A stretch of 64,000 nt of DNA, taken from Rhinopithecus roxellana (lineage: Eukaryota > Chordata > Mammalia > Primates > Cercopithecidae). Positions 11,376 to 20,994 of the stretch are shown here, one piece after another; positions within the stretch are counted from its first letter, which is position 1; the number at the start of each line of letters is the position of its first letter. Position numbers and translations under genes: made by a program. Below the pieces are notes generated by a model. That model saw nothing but the letters and a program-made list of their open reading frames with translations, did not search any database and had not been told where the DNA came from. The stretch lies in assembly GCF_007565055.1 (NCBI RefSeq), contig NC_044559.1, positions 41,782,546 through 41,846,545 of the forward strand, written 5' to 3'.

Positions 11376-12539
11376 ACCCCAAACAGAGGCTCTTTCTCCA
11401 GATTGTCAAAGGCTCAAACCTGTACTGGAATGAAAAGAGCAAAAGCTCTAGAAAGTGCTAGGAGTGGCCATAATTTTATATAGAATTCATCTATACAGAG
11501 AGGTCCCCTGAACTTTTTTCCCTGGACAGTTAAGTACCAGAGGAAATGCATATGCATGTTTGGACTACTTTGCAAATTGTGACAGTCTGATAGATCCTCT
11601 CAGGTCTGATAATGCAATATACGGAGATCATGATTATTACTTTAGAGCAGGCCTATCTTCAACTGTAAGCTGGTTCCATTACCAAACCTTAATAGATCTT
11701 GATGGTAACATTGCTGGACTTTCTGTGTAAATTTAATAAGCAGAAATAATCCTTTTAGAGCCACTCAACAATAGCAGCAACAAGAAAAAAAAAAAAAAAA
11801 CCATGAATCTGTGTGTGTTTAGTTGAGTTCTTAGAGCACAGCCATCTCTCGACCTGTCAGGAGGTAAGCACAGTGGAAATGCATTCCCCACAAGCTTAGG
11901 GACTCATCCAAGAAAGCCATTTCTTTCTTATTTGTAAATTCTGGGGCAGGTTTTCTGCAACCTTCATCTGAGCAATATGTTAAAAGTCTAAAAATTGCTG
12001 TTCTCAAAGTACCTTTTGGAAGACATGGCTCTAAAACGGGGAAGCTTCGTTCTGTTTGATTATTTGCAAAGGGAGATATTTTAGAAGTGACGTCAGGGGA
12101 GAAGTAGAATTATTCCCCGTGGATTGGCCTTGGCTCTCGGTAGCGGTTCACTAGTGACGATTAGACATGCTGTGTTGACCGTGCACCAGGCGGGCGCAGG
12201 TTTTATGCTGTTTCTCCAGGACAGGGAGAGATTTACATTCTTCCATCAGGAGGCAAGAACTCTTCTGAGTTGCAGTTCTCTTTCCCTAGCTGTAGCCTGA
12301 GTCAGAGCACACCCAGGCTGCAGGTTCCAAAGCTTTATTTGGTGCCAGTGACTTCTTACTAGCACCTAAAGGCCCTGGGGTGCCCATTCCAGAAAGGATC
12401 ATAAACGAAATCTGGGAGAAAAGTGACTTTCTTCAGAAACATCCACGCTTTTGTTTTTTGGTCCCTGATACAGAGACACAATGGCCTGGAGTGTTAAGAT
12501 TCCACTAGCATCTGTGAATATTAAGATGGACAGAGAGGG
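11376..12539. other. Non-repeat stretch with possible regulatory sequence
   Basis: No repeat family or exon is recognised. It contains an A18-like run near 11788 and a CpG-richer part around 12088-12210, annotated separately. Confidence 0.4.
12088..12304. promoter_or_regulatory. CpG-richer stretch with CRE and AP-1 consensus sites
   Basis: A perfect palindromic CRE (tgacgtca, 12088-12095) is followed within about 120 bp by roughly eight CpG dinucleotides, unusual for this AT-rich and CpG-poor window. An AP-1 consensus (tgagtca) lies at 12298-12304. CREB/ATF and AP-1 binding is the known reading of such motifs, but function here is inference. It could be an unmasked ancient repeat or chance. 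Confidence 0.35.
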
Positions 12540-12840
12540 TTTGTGGCCACAGGTATCTTGCAGTCTAGTGAGTAGACAGACAGGTGGTGAACAAGCACAG
12601 TACAGAGTGATGAGTAGTCAGTGGTGATGTGTGCCTGAGCTCAGAAAGAGTGTAGGAGAAGGATCTTTCTCTGGGGAACCAGAGCAGGCTTCACAGAGAA
12701 GTTAGACTTTGAGTTAAAGTGTGAAGAATGAGGGATTTTTTTGGAGGGGGAGGGGAACAGGTAGACAGCTAGTGGGAAGTTGCTCCAAATAGAAGCGTCA
12801 GCCTTAGCAAAGGTTTGGAGATGTGGAGCAGTATCTAACC
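12540..12840 (+). repeat. L2-like LINE fragment
   Basis: The succession 'ttgcagtctagtgagtag', 'gaaccagagcaggcttcac' and 'gacagctagtgggaagttg' follows the body of the ancient L2-type repeat (cagtctagtgggg ... gaaggcttcacagag). It is highly diverged, and its boundaries are approximate. Confidence 0.5.
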
Positions 12841-12984
12841 CGCTGGCTCTGTATTCTCCATTGTCACTGTAAGGTGGAGGCCAGTAAAGACAATGGCTGA
12901 GCAGGTGGAGCGCAGTTGGAGTTACGTTTTAATCCAGTATGCAAGGGGAGAGCCTTTGAAAAATTCTGATCAAGGAAGAGCATA

Positions 12985-13215
12985 CAATTAATAGTTATCT
13001 CAGCGTTATTATTACTATTTACACCTAGTGTGTGCTAAACACTGTACTCAGGGATTCTGTTGAATCTTAAAATAACTATGAAATAAACATCAGTCTCTTC
13101 ATTCTACATATGAGGAAATAATTTCAGAAAAGGGAAGCAGCTGGCCTAGGATCACACAGTAGGAAGTAGCCAGCTCCTGACTGAGACTTAGGTGGGTCTG
13201 ACTCCTAGAGGCTGA
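12985..13215 (-). repeat. MIR SINE
   Basis: Antisense MIR: 'acctagtgtgtgctaaacac', 'catatgaggaaataatttc', 'aggatcacacagtagg'. The part from 13149 onward also belongs to the left arm of inverted repeat B, so it has a reverse copy at 15430-15510. Confidence 0.7.
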
Positions 13216-13348
13216 ACTCAGAAACCCTTTGGAAGTTTGGATTATAGACGGAGGGGGCGAGGCTGCAGGAACTGCTCCAGAGGGGGATATGGTAGAACTG
13301 AATTAGAACTGAAGATGCCCGAATATAGCATTTTTCAATAAAAATTAC
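13149..13348 (+). repeat. Inverted repeat B, left arm, first part
   Basis: It matches the reverse complement of 15303-15510 over MIR sequence and beyond it. Shared landmarks are 'ctcctgactgagac', 'aggtgggtctgact', 'aaaccctttgg' and 'gaactgaattagaa'. The match extends about 130 bp past the MIR, so this is a duplication and not two independent MIRs. The arm is interrupted at 13348 by the 1.2-kb segment P1 and resumes at 14558. Confidence 0.85.
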
Positions 13349-14557
13349 ATATGTCTGTGTTCCTATTTTGTTTGGGTTTTGGTCTTTAATAGCCTCTTTA
13401 TGATCAAAACAATTCTGTAGGCCGGGCGCGGTGGCTCACGCCTGTAATCCCAGCACTTTGGGGGGCCGAGGCGGGCGGATCACGAGGTCAGGAGATCGAG
13501 ACCATCCTGGCTAATGTGGTGAAACCCCATCTCTACTAAAAATACAAAGAATTAGCCGGGCGTAGTGGCGGGGGCCTGTAGTCCCAACTACTCGGGAGGC
13601 TGAGGCAGGAGAATGGCATGAACCCGGGAGGCGGAGCTTGCAGTGAGCAGAGATCGTGCCACTGCACTCCAGCCTGGGCGACAGAGCGAGACTCTGTCTC
13701 AAAAACAAACAAACAAACAAAAAAACCCAAAAAACAATTCTGTAGATGAAATCTGCCCATGATTACTTGGATATTTGCTATAGCAATATTCCAGCAACCC
13801 TGGAACAAACTCAAACATTAGATTCATATTCATTTCAAACTCTGCCAATTTGGAATTTTCTTTCTGCCTGGACTCTGATAAGCAGCATGTATAACTTCTC
13901 CATAGCCAACTCTGATACCAGGGCCTTGAAAATATGGATCAGTCTTCATTCTAGGATTTATAAGGTGGCCCCTTATAAATAAATTTAACCCAGAGATAGC
14001 TACTCGCTGCCAAAATTATAATTTAATAGTGAAAAGGGGATTCAAAAGGCGTGGGGCCCTGGCACTGTCCTTTACCAGTCCTGTATCTGCAAGCAAATTT
14101 GAAACTCTTTGAGTTTGTTTTGTTTTTGTTTTTGTTTTTGTTTATTTCCTTCAAAATGGAGATGAGGGCCCTTGTGAAGGTCAGGTAAAGTCACATTCAT
14201 GGACACATTTCTTGGTCTTCTACAGCTGTGCCAGATCACCTCATTCTTACACATTACCAGTGCCTTGCTTTGTCCACTTCCACAGAGAAGGGAAGATTCC
14301 CAGATGGCCTGCCCTCATTTATCCATGGAGTAAGTAGCCCATAGTCTACATCACAGATGTGAATTTATAGCCTCTGCAAAGACAATGGAAACTGGCAACC
14401 AAATGCCTAATTGAAAAAAAAAAAAAAAAAAAAAAAAAGACAAAAACCCAAACAATAGCCCATGAAGTAAAAGAACAGGGTAAACAGCAGTCAGGAAGGA
14501 AAAAGGACTGAATTTGAGGTTATTAGGCTGGCTGTTTTTCCCAGATCACAGAAAACG
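13349..14557 (+). repeat. Duplicated segment P, copy 1
   Basis: It is a direct paralogue of 25259-26707, with about 88-90% identity over the part compared. It begins 'atatgtctgtgttcc' and ends 'gatcacagaaaacg'. It carries a private AluY at 13421-13730 and an A-run at 14414-14438 where copy 2 has two Alus instead. It interrupts one arm of inverted repeat B and is bounded by attac on both sides (13344-13348, 14558-14562). No TG..CA ends or long terminal inverted repeats are clear, so its class is unknown. Confidence 0.8.
13421..13730 (+). mobile_element. AluY with 15-bp target duplication
   Basis: A full-length dimeric Alu with Y-type bases and a tail of A and (aaac)n. The target duplication is aaaacaattctgtag at 13406-13420 and 13731-13745. 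Copy 2 of segment P (near 25316-25329) preserves the empty site, which confirms the insertion. Frames on the minus strand here are Alu artefacts. Confidence 0.95.
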
Positions 14558-14630
14558 ATTACTCCATGTTAAACTATGCAGAAATTACATCTATACTGCT
14601 CATTTATTCATTAATTTATTCATCTATCCA
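14558..14630 (+). repeat. Inverted repeat B, left arm, second part
   Basis: 'ccatgttaaactatgcagaa' and 'attacatctat' match the reverse complement of 15241-15302 (ccatgttaaattatgcagaa). In the right arm this piece is contiguous with the first part, which shows that segment P1 split the left arm. Confidence 0.85.
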
Positions 14631-14634
14631 GCTA

Positions 14635-15080
14635 ATCTACCATATGCCAGGCACTGTGCTAGTGCTGGAGACGCGGTATGAACAATAATCTAATGGAGGA
14701 TGCAATTGTTGATCAAGTAATTACACAAGGTTTATATAAATAACCGTGACTTGTGCTCTCATGTCTAGTTTTTCTGAGCTTTAAATGCATGTGGGGAAAG
14801 TGGGGAGGAATTCAATCTAGACCAGGAGGACTGAGAAAGATCTAAAGAGTGGGAAGTAGCGGAAAGGTGCCCTGGTCAGGTGGAGAGGGAAGGATGTTCC
14901 TTGCAGGTGGAACCATGTGTGCCAGCGCCCTGTGATGAGAGGACTAGCAGTAATTGAGAAACATAAAGGAAGTTTGAATGCAAGGAGAGAGAGAAGAGTG
15001 GGATGGGAGAGGAGTTTGGAAGGCAGGTGGGGGTTATTCTATGAGGGTCTTCTAACCATGTAAGAATCTGGGTCTTTGGA
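14635..15080 (+). repeat. L2-like LINE fragments
   Basis: The sequence runs 'atatgccaggcactgtgcta', 'gtgctggagacgcggtatg', then a G-rich body with 'ccttgcaggtggaaccatg' and 'ggagaggagtttggaaggc'. This is the ancient L2-type order, strongly diverged. It sits in the spacer of inverted repeat B. Confidence 0.55.
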
Positions 15081-15091
15081 TTAAAGCATTA

Positions 15092-15238
15092 TTCTCAACC
15101 TAGGTACACATTGGTGTCACCTAGCAAGCTTTAAAAATCCTGAATCCTGGGACCAGCCCTCAGAGATTCTGATTTTAATTAGTGTGGGTACTGCCTGGGT
15201 ATTGGGATTTTAAAAGGTGCTCAAGTGATTCCAATGTA
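15092..15238. mobile_element. MER5/MER112-like hAT MITE fragment
   Basis: 'tattctcaacctaggtacac', 'ttggtgtcacctagcaagc', 'cagagattctgattttaatt', and 'ctcaagtgattccaatg' follow the MER5-group layout. The subfamily is unresolved. Confidence 0.5.
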
Positions 15239-15240
15239 AA

Positions 15241-15510
15241 GATGGATGGATAAATGAATGAATGAGTAGCATGGATGTAATTTCTGCATAATTTAACATG
15301 GCATAATATTTTTGAAATATGCTATGTTTGTGAATCTTCACTTCTAATTCAGTTCTGCCATACCCCTCTATGAGGGAGTACCTGCAGTTCTCTAGCCTCT
15401 CCCCCTCCATCTATAACCCAAACTGCCAAAGGGTTTATGAGCTCAGCCTCTGAGAGTCAGACCCACCTGGGTCTCAGTCAGGAGTTGGCTGCTCCCTAGC
15501 TGTGTGATCA
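15241..15510 (-). repeat. Inverted repeat B, right arm (uninterrupted)
   Basis: This is the reverse-complement copy of 13149-13348 joined to 14558-14630, without segment P. The part at 15430-15510 reads as sense MIR. This arm preserves the structure that the left arm had before segment P1 was inserted. Confidence 0.85.
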
Positions 15511-15539
15511 ATGGCTTGAGAGCCACTGGATTAAAACAT

Positions 15540-15690
15540 TTTACAAGCATATATATCAACTGATTTCCACTTTGAAAGATCGGTCTGGCTGTGGTGTGGA
15601 GAAGGGATAGACAGGGCAGGGTAGATGGGATGGGACTCTAGTGAGCAGACAAGTGCAGCATCCTCAGCCCTTGGTTTACCAGGCTCTGCA
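15540..15690 (+). repeat. L2-like LINE fragment
   Basis: 'ttgaaagatcggtctggctg' then 'tggtgtggagaagggatag' resembles the L2-type phrase 'aagatcactctggctgctgt..gagaatgg'. Short. Confidence 0.5.
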
Positions 15691-15716
15691 AGGGCGTTTC
15701 ATTGTCTATCATGGCA

Positions 15717-15752
15717 GCACTTAAAGTTTTACTCTTAGGCTTGGAAACAGTT
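15717..15752 (+). repeat. Short direct repeat, copy 1
   Basis: About 36 bp beginning 'gcacttaaagttttactctt' and ending 'ggaaacagtt', repeated at 16551-16585 with about three differences. Confidence 0.8.
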
Positions 15753-15965
15753 TGTCTAGAGCTGTTAGACACTCCAAAGAGGTAATTTTGCTTTTTTTTC
15801 TCCTTTTTCTCCTTTTATTTTAAAAATAATCCCAATCTGCTTTCTTAAAATGGAAACAAATTGGTCTAATTTGTGCTCCTTGGGACAAGGCAGAACCAGC
15901 TTTCTCCCTCTTCTACATGGCAGCCTGTCAATAATGGAAGATGATTGTGGTACCCTACAGATGTC

Positions 15966-16267
15966 TTTTTGTTTTTTTGAGGCAGAGTCTTGCTCTGTTG
16001 CCCAGGCTGGAGTGCAGTGATGTGATATCGGCTCACTGCAACCTCTGCCTCCCAGGTTCAAGCAATTCTCCTGCCTCAGCCTCTTGAATAGCTGGGATTA
16101 CAGGCACAGGCATGCACCACCGTGCCTGGCTAATTTTTTTGTATTTTTAGTAGAGATGGGGTTTCACCATATTAGCCAGGCTGATCTCAAACTGCTGACC
16201 TTGTGATCTGCCCACGTAGGCCTCCCACAGTGCTGGGATTACAGGTGTGAGCCAGTGCGCCTGGCCA
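15966..16267 (-). mobile_element. AluS, antisense
   Basis: A full-length Alu read from a T-run ('tttttgtttttttgaggcag') through 'gtgctgggattacaggtgtg' to 'gcctggcc'. Moderately diverged. No convincing target duplication was found. Confidence 0.9.
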
Positions 16268-16784
16268 AGATACCCTTCTCTAATACTACATGCATGGACT
16301 TATAAACTACTTCTTATGCCATGAATTCTAGATCTCTCTGCTGAGTATATCCTAATTTGTCATTAACATGTCCTTTTAAAAATCTGTTACTTTTTTGCTA
16401 AATATGGCTTCTCTTTCTGTTTTGTTTAAGTCATTTTGATTATTACAGAATATGCTAACAGAAAATACTGTGCCAAGAGCAAAGCTTTGATTTATAAAAA
16501 GGATCCATTTGTCTTTTAAAACAAGTGATATTTAAACGACATATAAAAAAGCACTTAAATTTTACTCTTGGGCTCGGAAACAGTTAAAGTCAGTATTTGA
16601 AATTCTAACTTTCTTATTTGTTCTGTTGGTTTAATAAATATAACTTTAGGAAAAAAGTAGAAGCTACAGGGGACTTTCCCTTTTATGTTTCTCAAAAATT
16701 TTAAATTTTTCCACTGAAGAATTTGAGAATTTGACTTAGCACATAAACAATCTTTCTTCTGTCTCTAAGTACTGAAAAGTAAGA
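16268..16784. other. No recognised feature apart from the short direct repeat
   Basis: AT-rich sequence with no repeat family or gene that I recognise. Confidence 0.4.
16551..16585 (+). repeat. Short direct repeat, copy 2
   Basis: It begins 'gcacttaaattttactcttg' and ends 'cggaaacagtt', matching 15717-15752. An Alu lies between the copies. Confidence 0.8.
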
Positions 16785-17010
16785 TAAATCAGCATCACTA
16801 CCATCTATTAAGTGGTTTCTGTAGCTGGTATGGAGCTCATCAGTTTGCATGTTGGACATCTCATTTAATCCCCATCACAATTCAAGAGAGAGGTGTGATC
16901 GTTATCTCTGTTCTATAGATGAAGGATGAGGAGTTAAGAGCTTGTCCAAATCATACCAGTAGCACCCCTGATTTCTGCCTCTACAGCACAGCATGGCACG
17001 CTTTTGACTC
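16785..17010 (-). repeat. MIR SINE
   Basis: Antisense MIR core: 'atctattaagtggtttctg', 'ctcatttaatccccatcac', 'gatcgttatctctgttct', 'gatgaaggatgaggagttaa'. It ends just before the full-length L1. Confidence 0.7.
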
Positions 17011-17055
17011 CCACATTCAAAAGCAAGTTTATGCCTTGACTAAAGAGTAAGGGCC

Positions 17056-18297
17056 GGGGGAGGGGCCAAGAATGGCTGACTAGAAACAGCTGTGGTCAGA
17101 GGCTCCCACTGAGAAGAATGAAAACGGTGAGTGAATCCTGCACCAGGAACGGAGGTCTCCAGGTTCTCTCATTTAGACTAACTAGGCAGTTGGTGCAACC
17201 CAAGAAAAGCAAGGAAAATCAGGGTGGTGATGGCCAACCTGGGAGCCACATGGGGCAAGGGGAGCTCCCATCCCCCAACCAAAGGAGGCGGTGTGTGATT
17301 GTGCTACCCTGCTTGGGAAACCATGCTCTTCCCACAGATCTGTACAACCCGTGGGTCAGAAGAACCCCATCATGAGCCCATGCCACCAGGGCGTTGGGTC
17401 CCAAGCACAGAACTATGCAGATTCTCAGTGGCCACTTGGCTGGAAACTGCCTAAGACTACCCAGTTCCCAGGGGGAGGGGCAAGCTCCGTCACTGAGGTT
17501 GCCTGCTGCCTAAGACAACTAAGCTCCCAGGTGGAGGGGCAGCAGCCATCACTGCAATTGCAGTCTGCCATTTTTCCCCTGCTGGTGTCAGGGAGATTGG
17601 ATGGTTTGGACCCAGGAGGAATTGCCGACAGCACAGCACAGTGGCTGCAGCAGATGGTGGCCAAACTGCCTCTTTAGGCCAGACCCTGACCAATCCCTCC
17701 TCACTGGGTGGGGCCTCCCTGCAGGAATTTCAGCAACTTCAGCCAGGGATTTAGGGACAGAACTTTGATCTCCCTGGGACTGAGCCCCTGGAGGGAGGGG
17801 TGGATTCAGTCTCCATAGATCAGCAGACTTAGTTTTTCCCCCTGCTGGCTCTGAGGAATCTGGGCAGTCTGGATGAGTGGGATTTCCCCTACTACAACAC
17901 ACTCCCTCCACCAAGGGGCAGCCAGAGTGCTCCACTAAGTGGGTCCTGGATCCCATGCCTCCTGACTGGGTGAGACCCCCCAATAGGGGTTGCCAGACAC
18001 CTTATACAGAAGCATTCCTGCTGGCATCATGTTGGTGCCTCTCTGGGACAGAGATCCCAGAGGAAGGAGCAGGCAGTGATCTTTGCTGTTGTTTAGCCTC
18101 TACTGGTGACACCTCCAGGTGCAGGAGGGACTCAGGAAAATAGGGTCTGGAGTGGATCCACAGCCAACCACAGCAGTCCTGTGGAAGAAGGGCCTGACTG
18201 TTAAAAGAAAAACAAACAGAAAGCAACAACAACAGCATCAACAAAAAAGTCCCCACAAAATCCCATCCAAAGGTCAAAGCTACATAAACTCATAAAG
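17056..18297 (+). promoter_or_regulatory. L1 5' UTR (internal promoter and antisense promoter region)
   Basis: A GC-richer leader of about 1.24 kb with the usual primate L1 5' UTR phrases ('ggtcagaggctcccactgag' region, CCC-rich blocks, then 'aagaaaaacaaacagaaagc' just before ORF1). In intact L1 this carries the Pol II internal promoter. Activity here is not implied. Many frames on both strands (for example 17291-17677 plus and 17588-17983 minus) are by-products of its GC content. Confidence 0.75.
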
Positions 18298-19344
18298 ATG
18301 AGAAATAATCAACAAAAAAACACTGAAAACTCAAAAAGCCAGAGTGCCTCTTCTCCTCCAGATGGTTGCAACACTTCTCCAGCAAGGACACAGAACTGGG
18401 TGGAGGCTGAGATGGATGAATTGACAGAAGCAGGCTTTAGAAGGTGGGTAATAATGAACTTCACTGAGCTAAAGGAGCATGTTCTAACTCAATGCAAAGA
18501 AGGTAAGAACTATTATGAAGCAATACAGGAGCTATTTACTAGTACAACCAGGTTAGAGAGAAACATAAATTATCTGATGGAGCTGAAAAATGCAAGACAA
18601 GAATTTTACAATGCAATCACAATTATCAATAACCAAACAGACCAAGCAGAGCAAAGAATTTCAGAACTTGATGTTTATTTTGCTGAAATAAGACAGGCAG
18701 ACAAGGTTAGAGAAAAAATAATGAGAAGGAATGAACAAAACCTCCAAGAACTATGGGATTATGTAAAAAGACTGAACTTATGACTGATTGGGGTAACTGA
18801 AAGAGATGGAGAGAATGAAACCAAGCTGGAAAACATACTTCAGGATGTCATCCAGGAGAACTTCCCCAACCTAACAAGACAGGCCAGCATTCAAATTTAG
18901 GAACTCCGGAGAACACCAGTAAGATACTCCATGAGAAGATCAACCCCAAGACATATAATCCTCAGATTCTCCAAGGTCAAAAAGAAGGAAAAAATGTTAA
19001 GGGCAGCCAGCCAGCAAGAAAGGCCAGGTCACCTACAAAGAAAAGTCCATCAGACTAACAGCAGACTTCTCAACAGAAACCATACAAGCCAAAAGAGATT
19101 GGGGTCCGATATTCAACATTCATAAAGAAAGGAGTTTGCAACCCAGAATTTCATATCCAGCCAAACTAAGCTTCATAAGGGAAGGAGAAGTAAAATCCTT
19201 TTCAACAGGCAAATGCTGAGGGAATTTGTCACCACCAGGCCTGCTTTTCAAGAGCTCCTGAAGGAAGCACTAAATATGGAAAGGAAAAACCATTACCAGC
19301 CACTGCAAAAACACACTGAAGTACAAAGACCAATGACACTGTGA
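18298..19344 (+). pseudogene. Dead L1 ORF1 (RNA-binding chaperone protein)
   Basis: The first 161 codons are open and show the coiled-coil part (QNWVEAEMDELTEAGFRRWV, then leucine-rich heptads) and the start of the RRM region. The frame stops at 18781, where a tga stands between 'actta' and 'ctgattgggg'. The usual residue here is Arg, so this is a CGA-to-TGA change at a CpG, the commonest decay route. A second in-frame stop (tag at 18898-18900) and a length change near 19010 ('gcagccagccagcaag') break the CTD. The start is the ATG at 18298, at the expected place for L1 ORF1. Confidence 0.88.
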
Positions 19345-19388
19345 AGCAGCTATATCAACAAATCTGAAAATAATCAGCTAGCACAATA

Positions 19389-20958
19389 ATGCCAGAATCA
19401 AATTCACACATAACAATATTGACCTTAAATGTAAATGGACTAAATGCCCCAATTAAAAGACACAAAATGGCAAGCTGGATACAGAGTCAAAACTCATCAG
19501 TGTGCTGTATTCAAGAGACCTATCTCATGTGCAGAGACGTCCATAGGTTCAAAATAAAGAGATGGAGGAAAATTTACCAAGCAAATGCAAAGCAGAATAA
19601 AAGCAGGGATGCAATCCTAGTTTCTGACCAAACAGACTTTAAGCCAACAAAGATCAAAAAAGACAAAGAAGGGCATTATAAAATGGTAAAGCGGTCAATT
19701 CAACAAGAAGAGCTAACTATCCTAAACATATACTGCAATACAGTAGCACCCAGATTCATAAAACAAGTTCTTAGAACCTACAAAGAGACTTAGAGTCCCA
19801 CAAAATAATAGTGGGAAACTAACGCTCCAGTGTCAATATTAGACAGATCATTTAGACAGAAAATTAACAAGGATATTCAGGACTTGAACTCAGCTCCAGA
19901 TCAAGTGTAACTGATAGATATCTACAGAATTCTTCACTCAAAAGCAACAGAATATACATTCTTCTCAGCACCACATGGCACTTACTCAAAAATTTTTTAC
20001 ATAATTGGAAGTAAAACACTCCTCAGTAAATGCAATACAACTGAAATAATAATATGTATCTCTCAGACCACAACAAAATCAAATTAGAACTCAAGATTAA
20101 GAAACTGACTCAAAACCACCCAACTACATGGAAATTGAGCAACCTGCTACTGAATGACTTATGGGTAAATAATGAATTTAAGGCAGAAATCAAGAAGTTC
20201 TTTGAAACCAATGAGAACAAAGAGACAACAGAGCAGCATCTCTGGGATGCAGCTAAAGCAGTGTTAAGAGGGAAATTTATAGCACTAAATGCCCACATCA
20301 AAAAGCTAGAAAGATCTAAAATCAACACCTTAACATAACAACTAAAAGAACTAGAGAACTAAGAGCAATCAAACCCCAAAGCTAACAGAAGACAAGAAAT
20401 AACCAAGATCAGCATGGAACTGAAGAAGATAGAGACCCAAAAAACCCTTCAAAAAATAAATGAATCCAGGAGCTGGTTTCTTGAAAATATTAATAAAGTA
20501 GACCACTAGCTAGACTAATGAATAAAAAAGACAAAAGAATCAAATAGACACAATAAAAAATGATAAAGTGGATATTACCACTGACCTCACAGAAATGAGA
20601 ACAACCATCAGAGGATACTATAAACACCTCTATGCAAATAAACTAGAAAATCTAGAAAAAAAATGGATAAATTCCTGGACACATACACCCTCCCAAGACT
20701 GAACCAGGAAGACCTTGAATCCCCAAATAGACCAATAACAAATTCTGAAATTGAGGAAGTAATAAATAGCTTACCAACAACAACAGCAACAAAGCCCAGG
20801 ACCAGACAGATTCACAGCCAAATTCTACCAGAGGTACAAAGAGGAGCTGGTACCATTTATTCTGAAACTATTTCAAAGAACTAAAAAGAAGGAACTTCTC
20901 CCTAGCTCATTTTATGAGGGCAGTGTTATCCTGATACCAAAACCTGGCAGAGATACTA

Positions 20959-20994
<36 letters not shown>

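Noticed and set aside
13349..14557. Segment P considered as a processed pseudogene because of its A-run
   Set aside because: Homology between the copies continues for more than 100 bp beyond the A-run, and neither copy has a recognisable protein or a target duplication typical of L1-mediated retrocopies.
17118..18143. Cluster of overlapping 80-130-codon frames on both strands
   Set aside because: GC-rich L1 5' UTR produces long chance frames on both strands; none has a domain.
18298..18783. 161-codon open frame resembling a real protein gene
   Set aside because: It is the N-terminal part of L1 ORF1 inside a full-length L1 with target duplication, and it ends at a decay stop.
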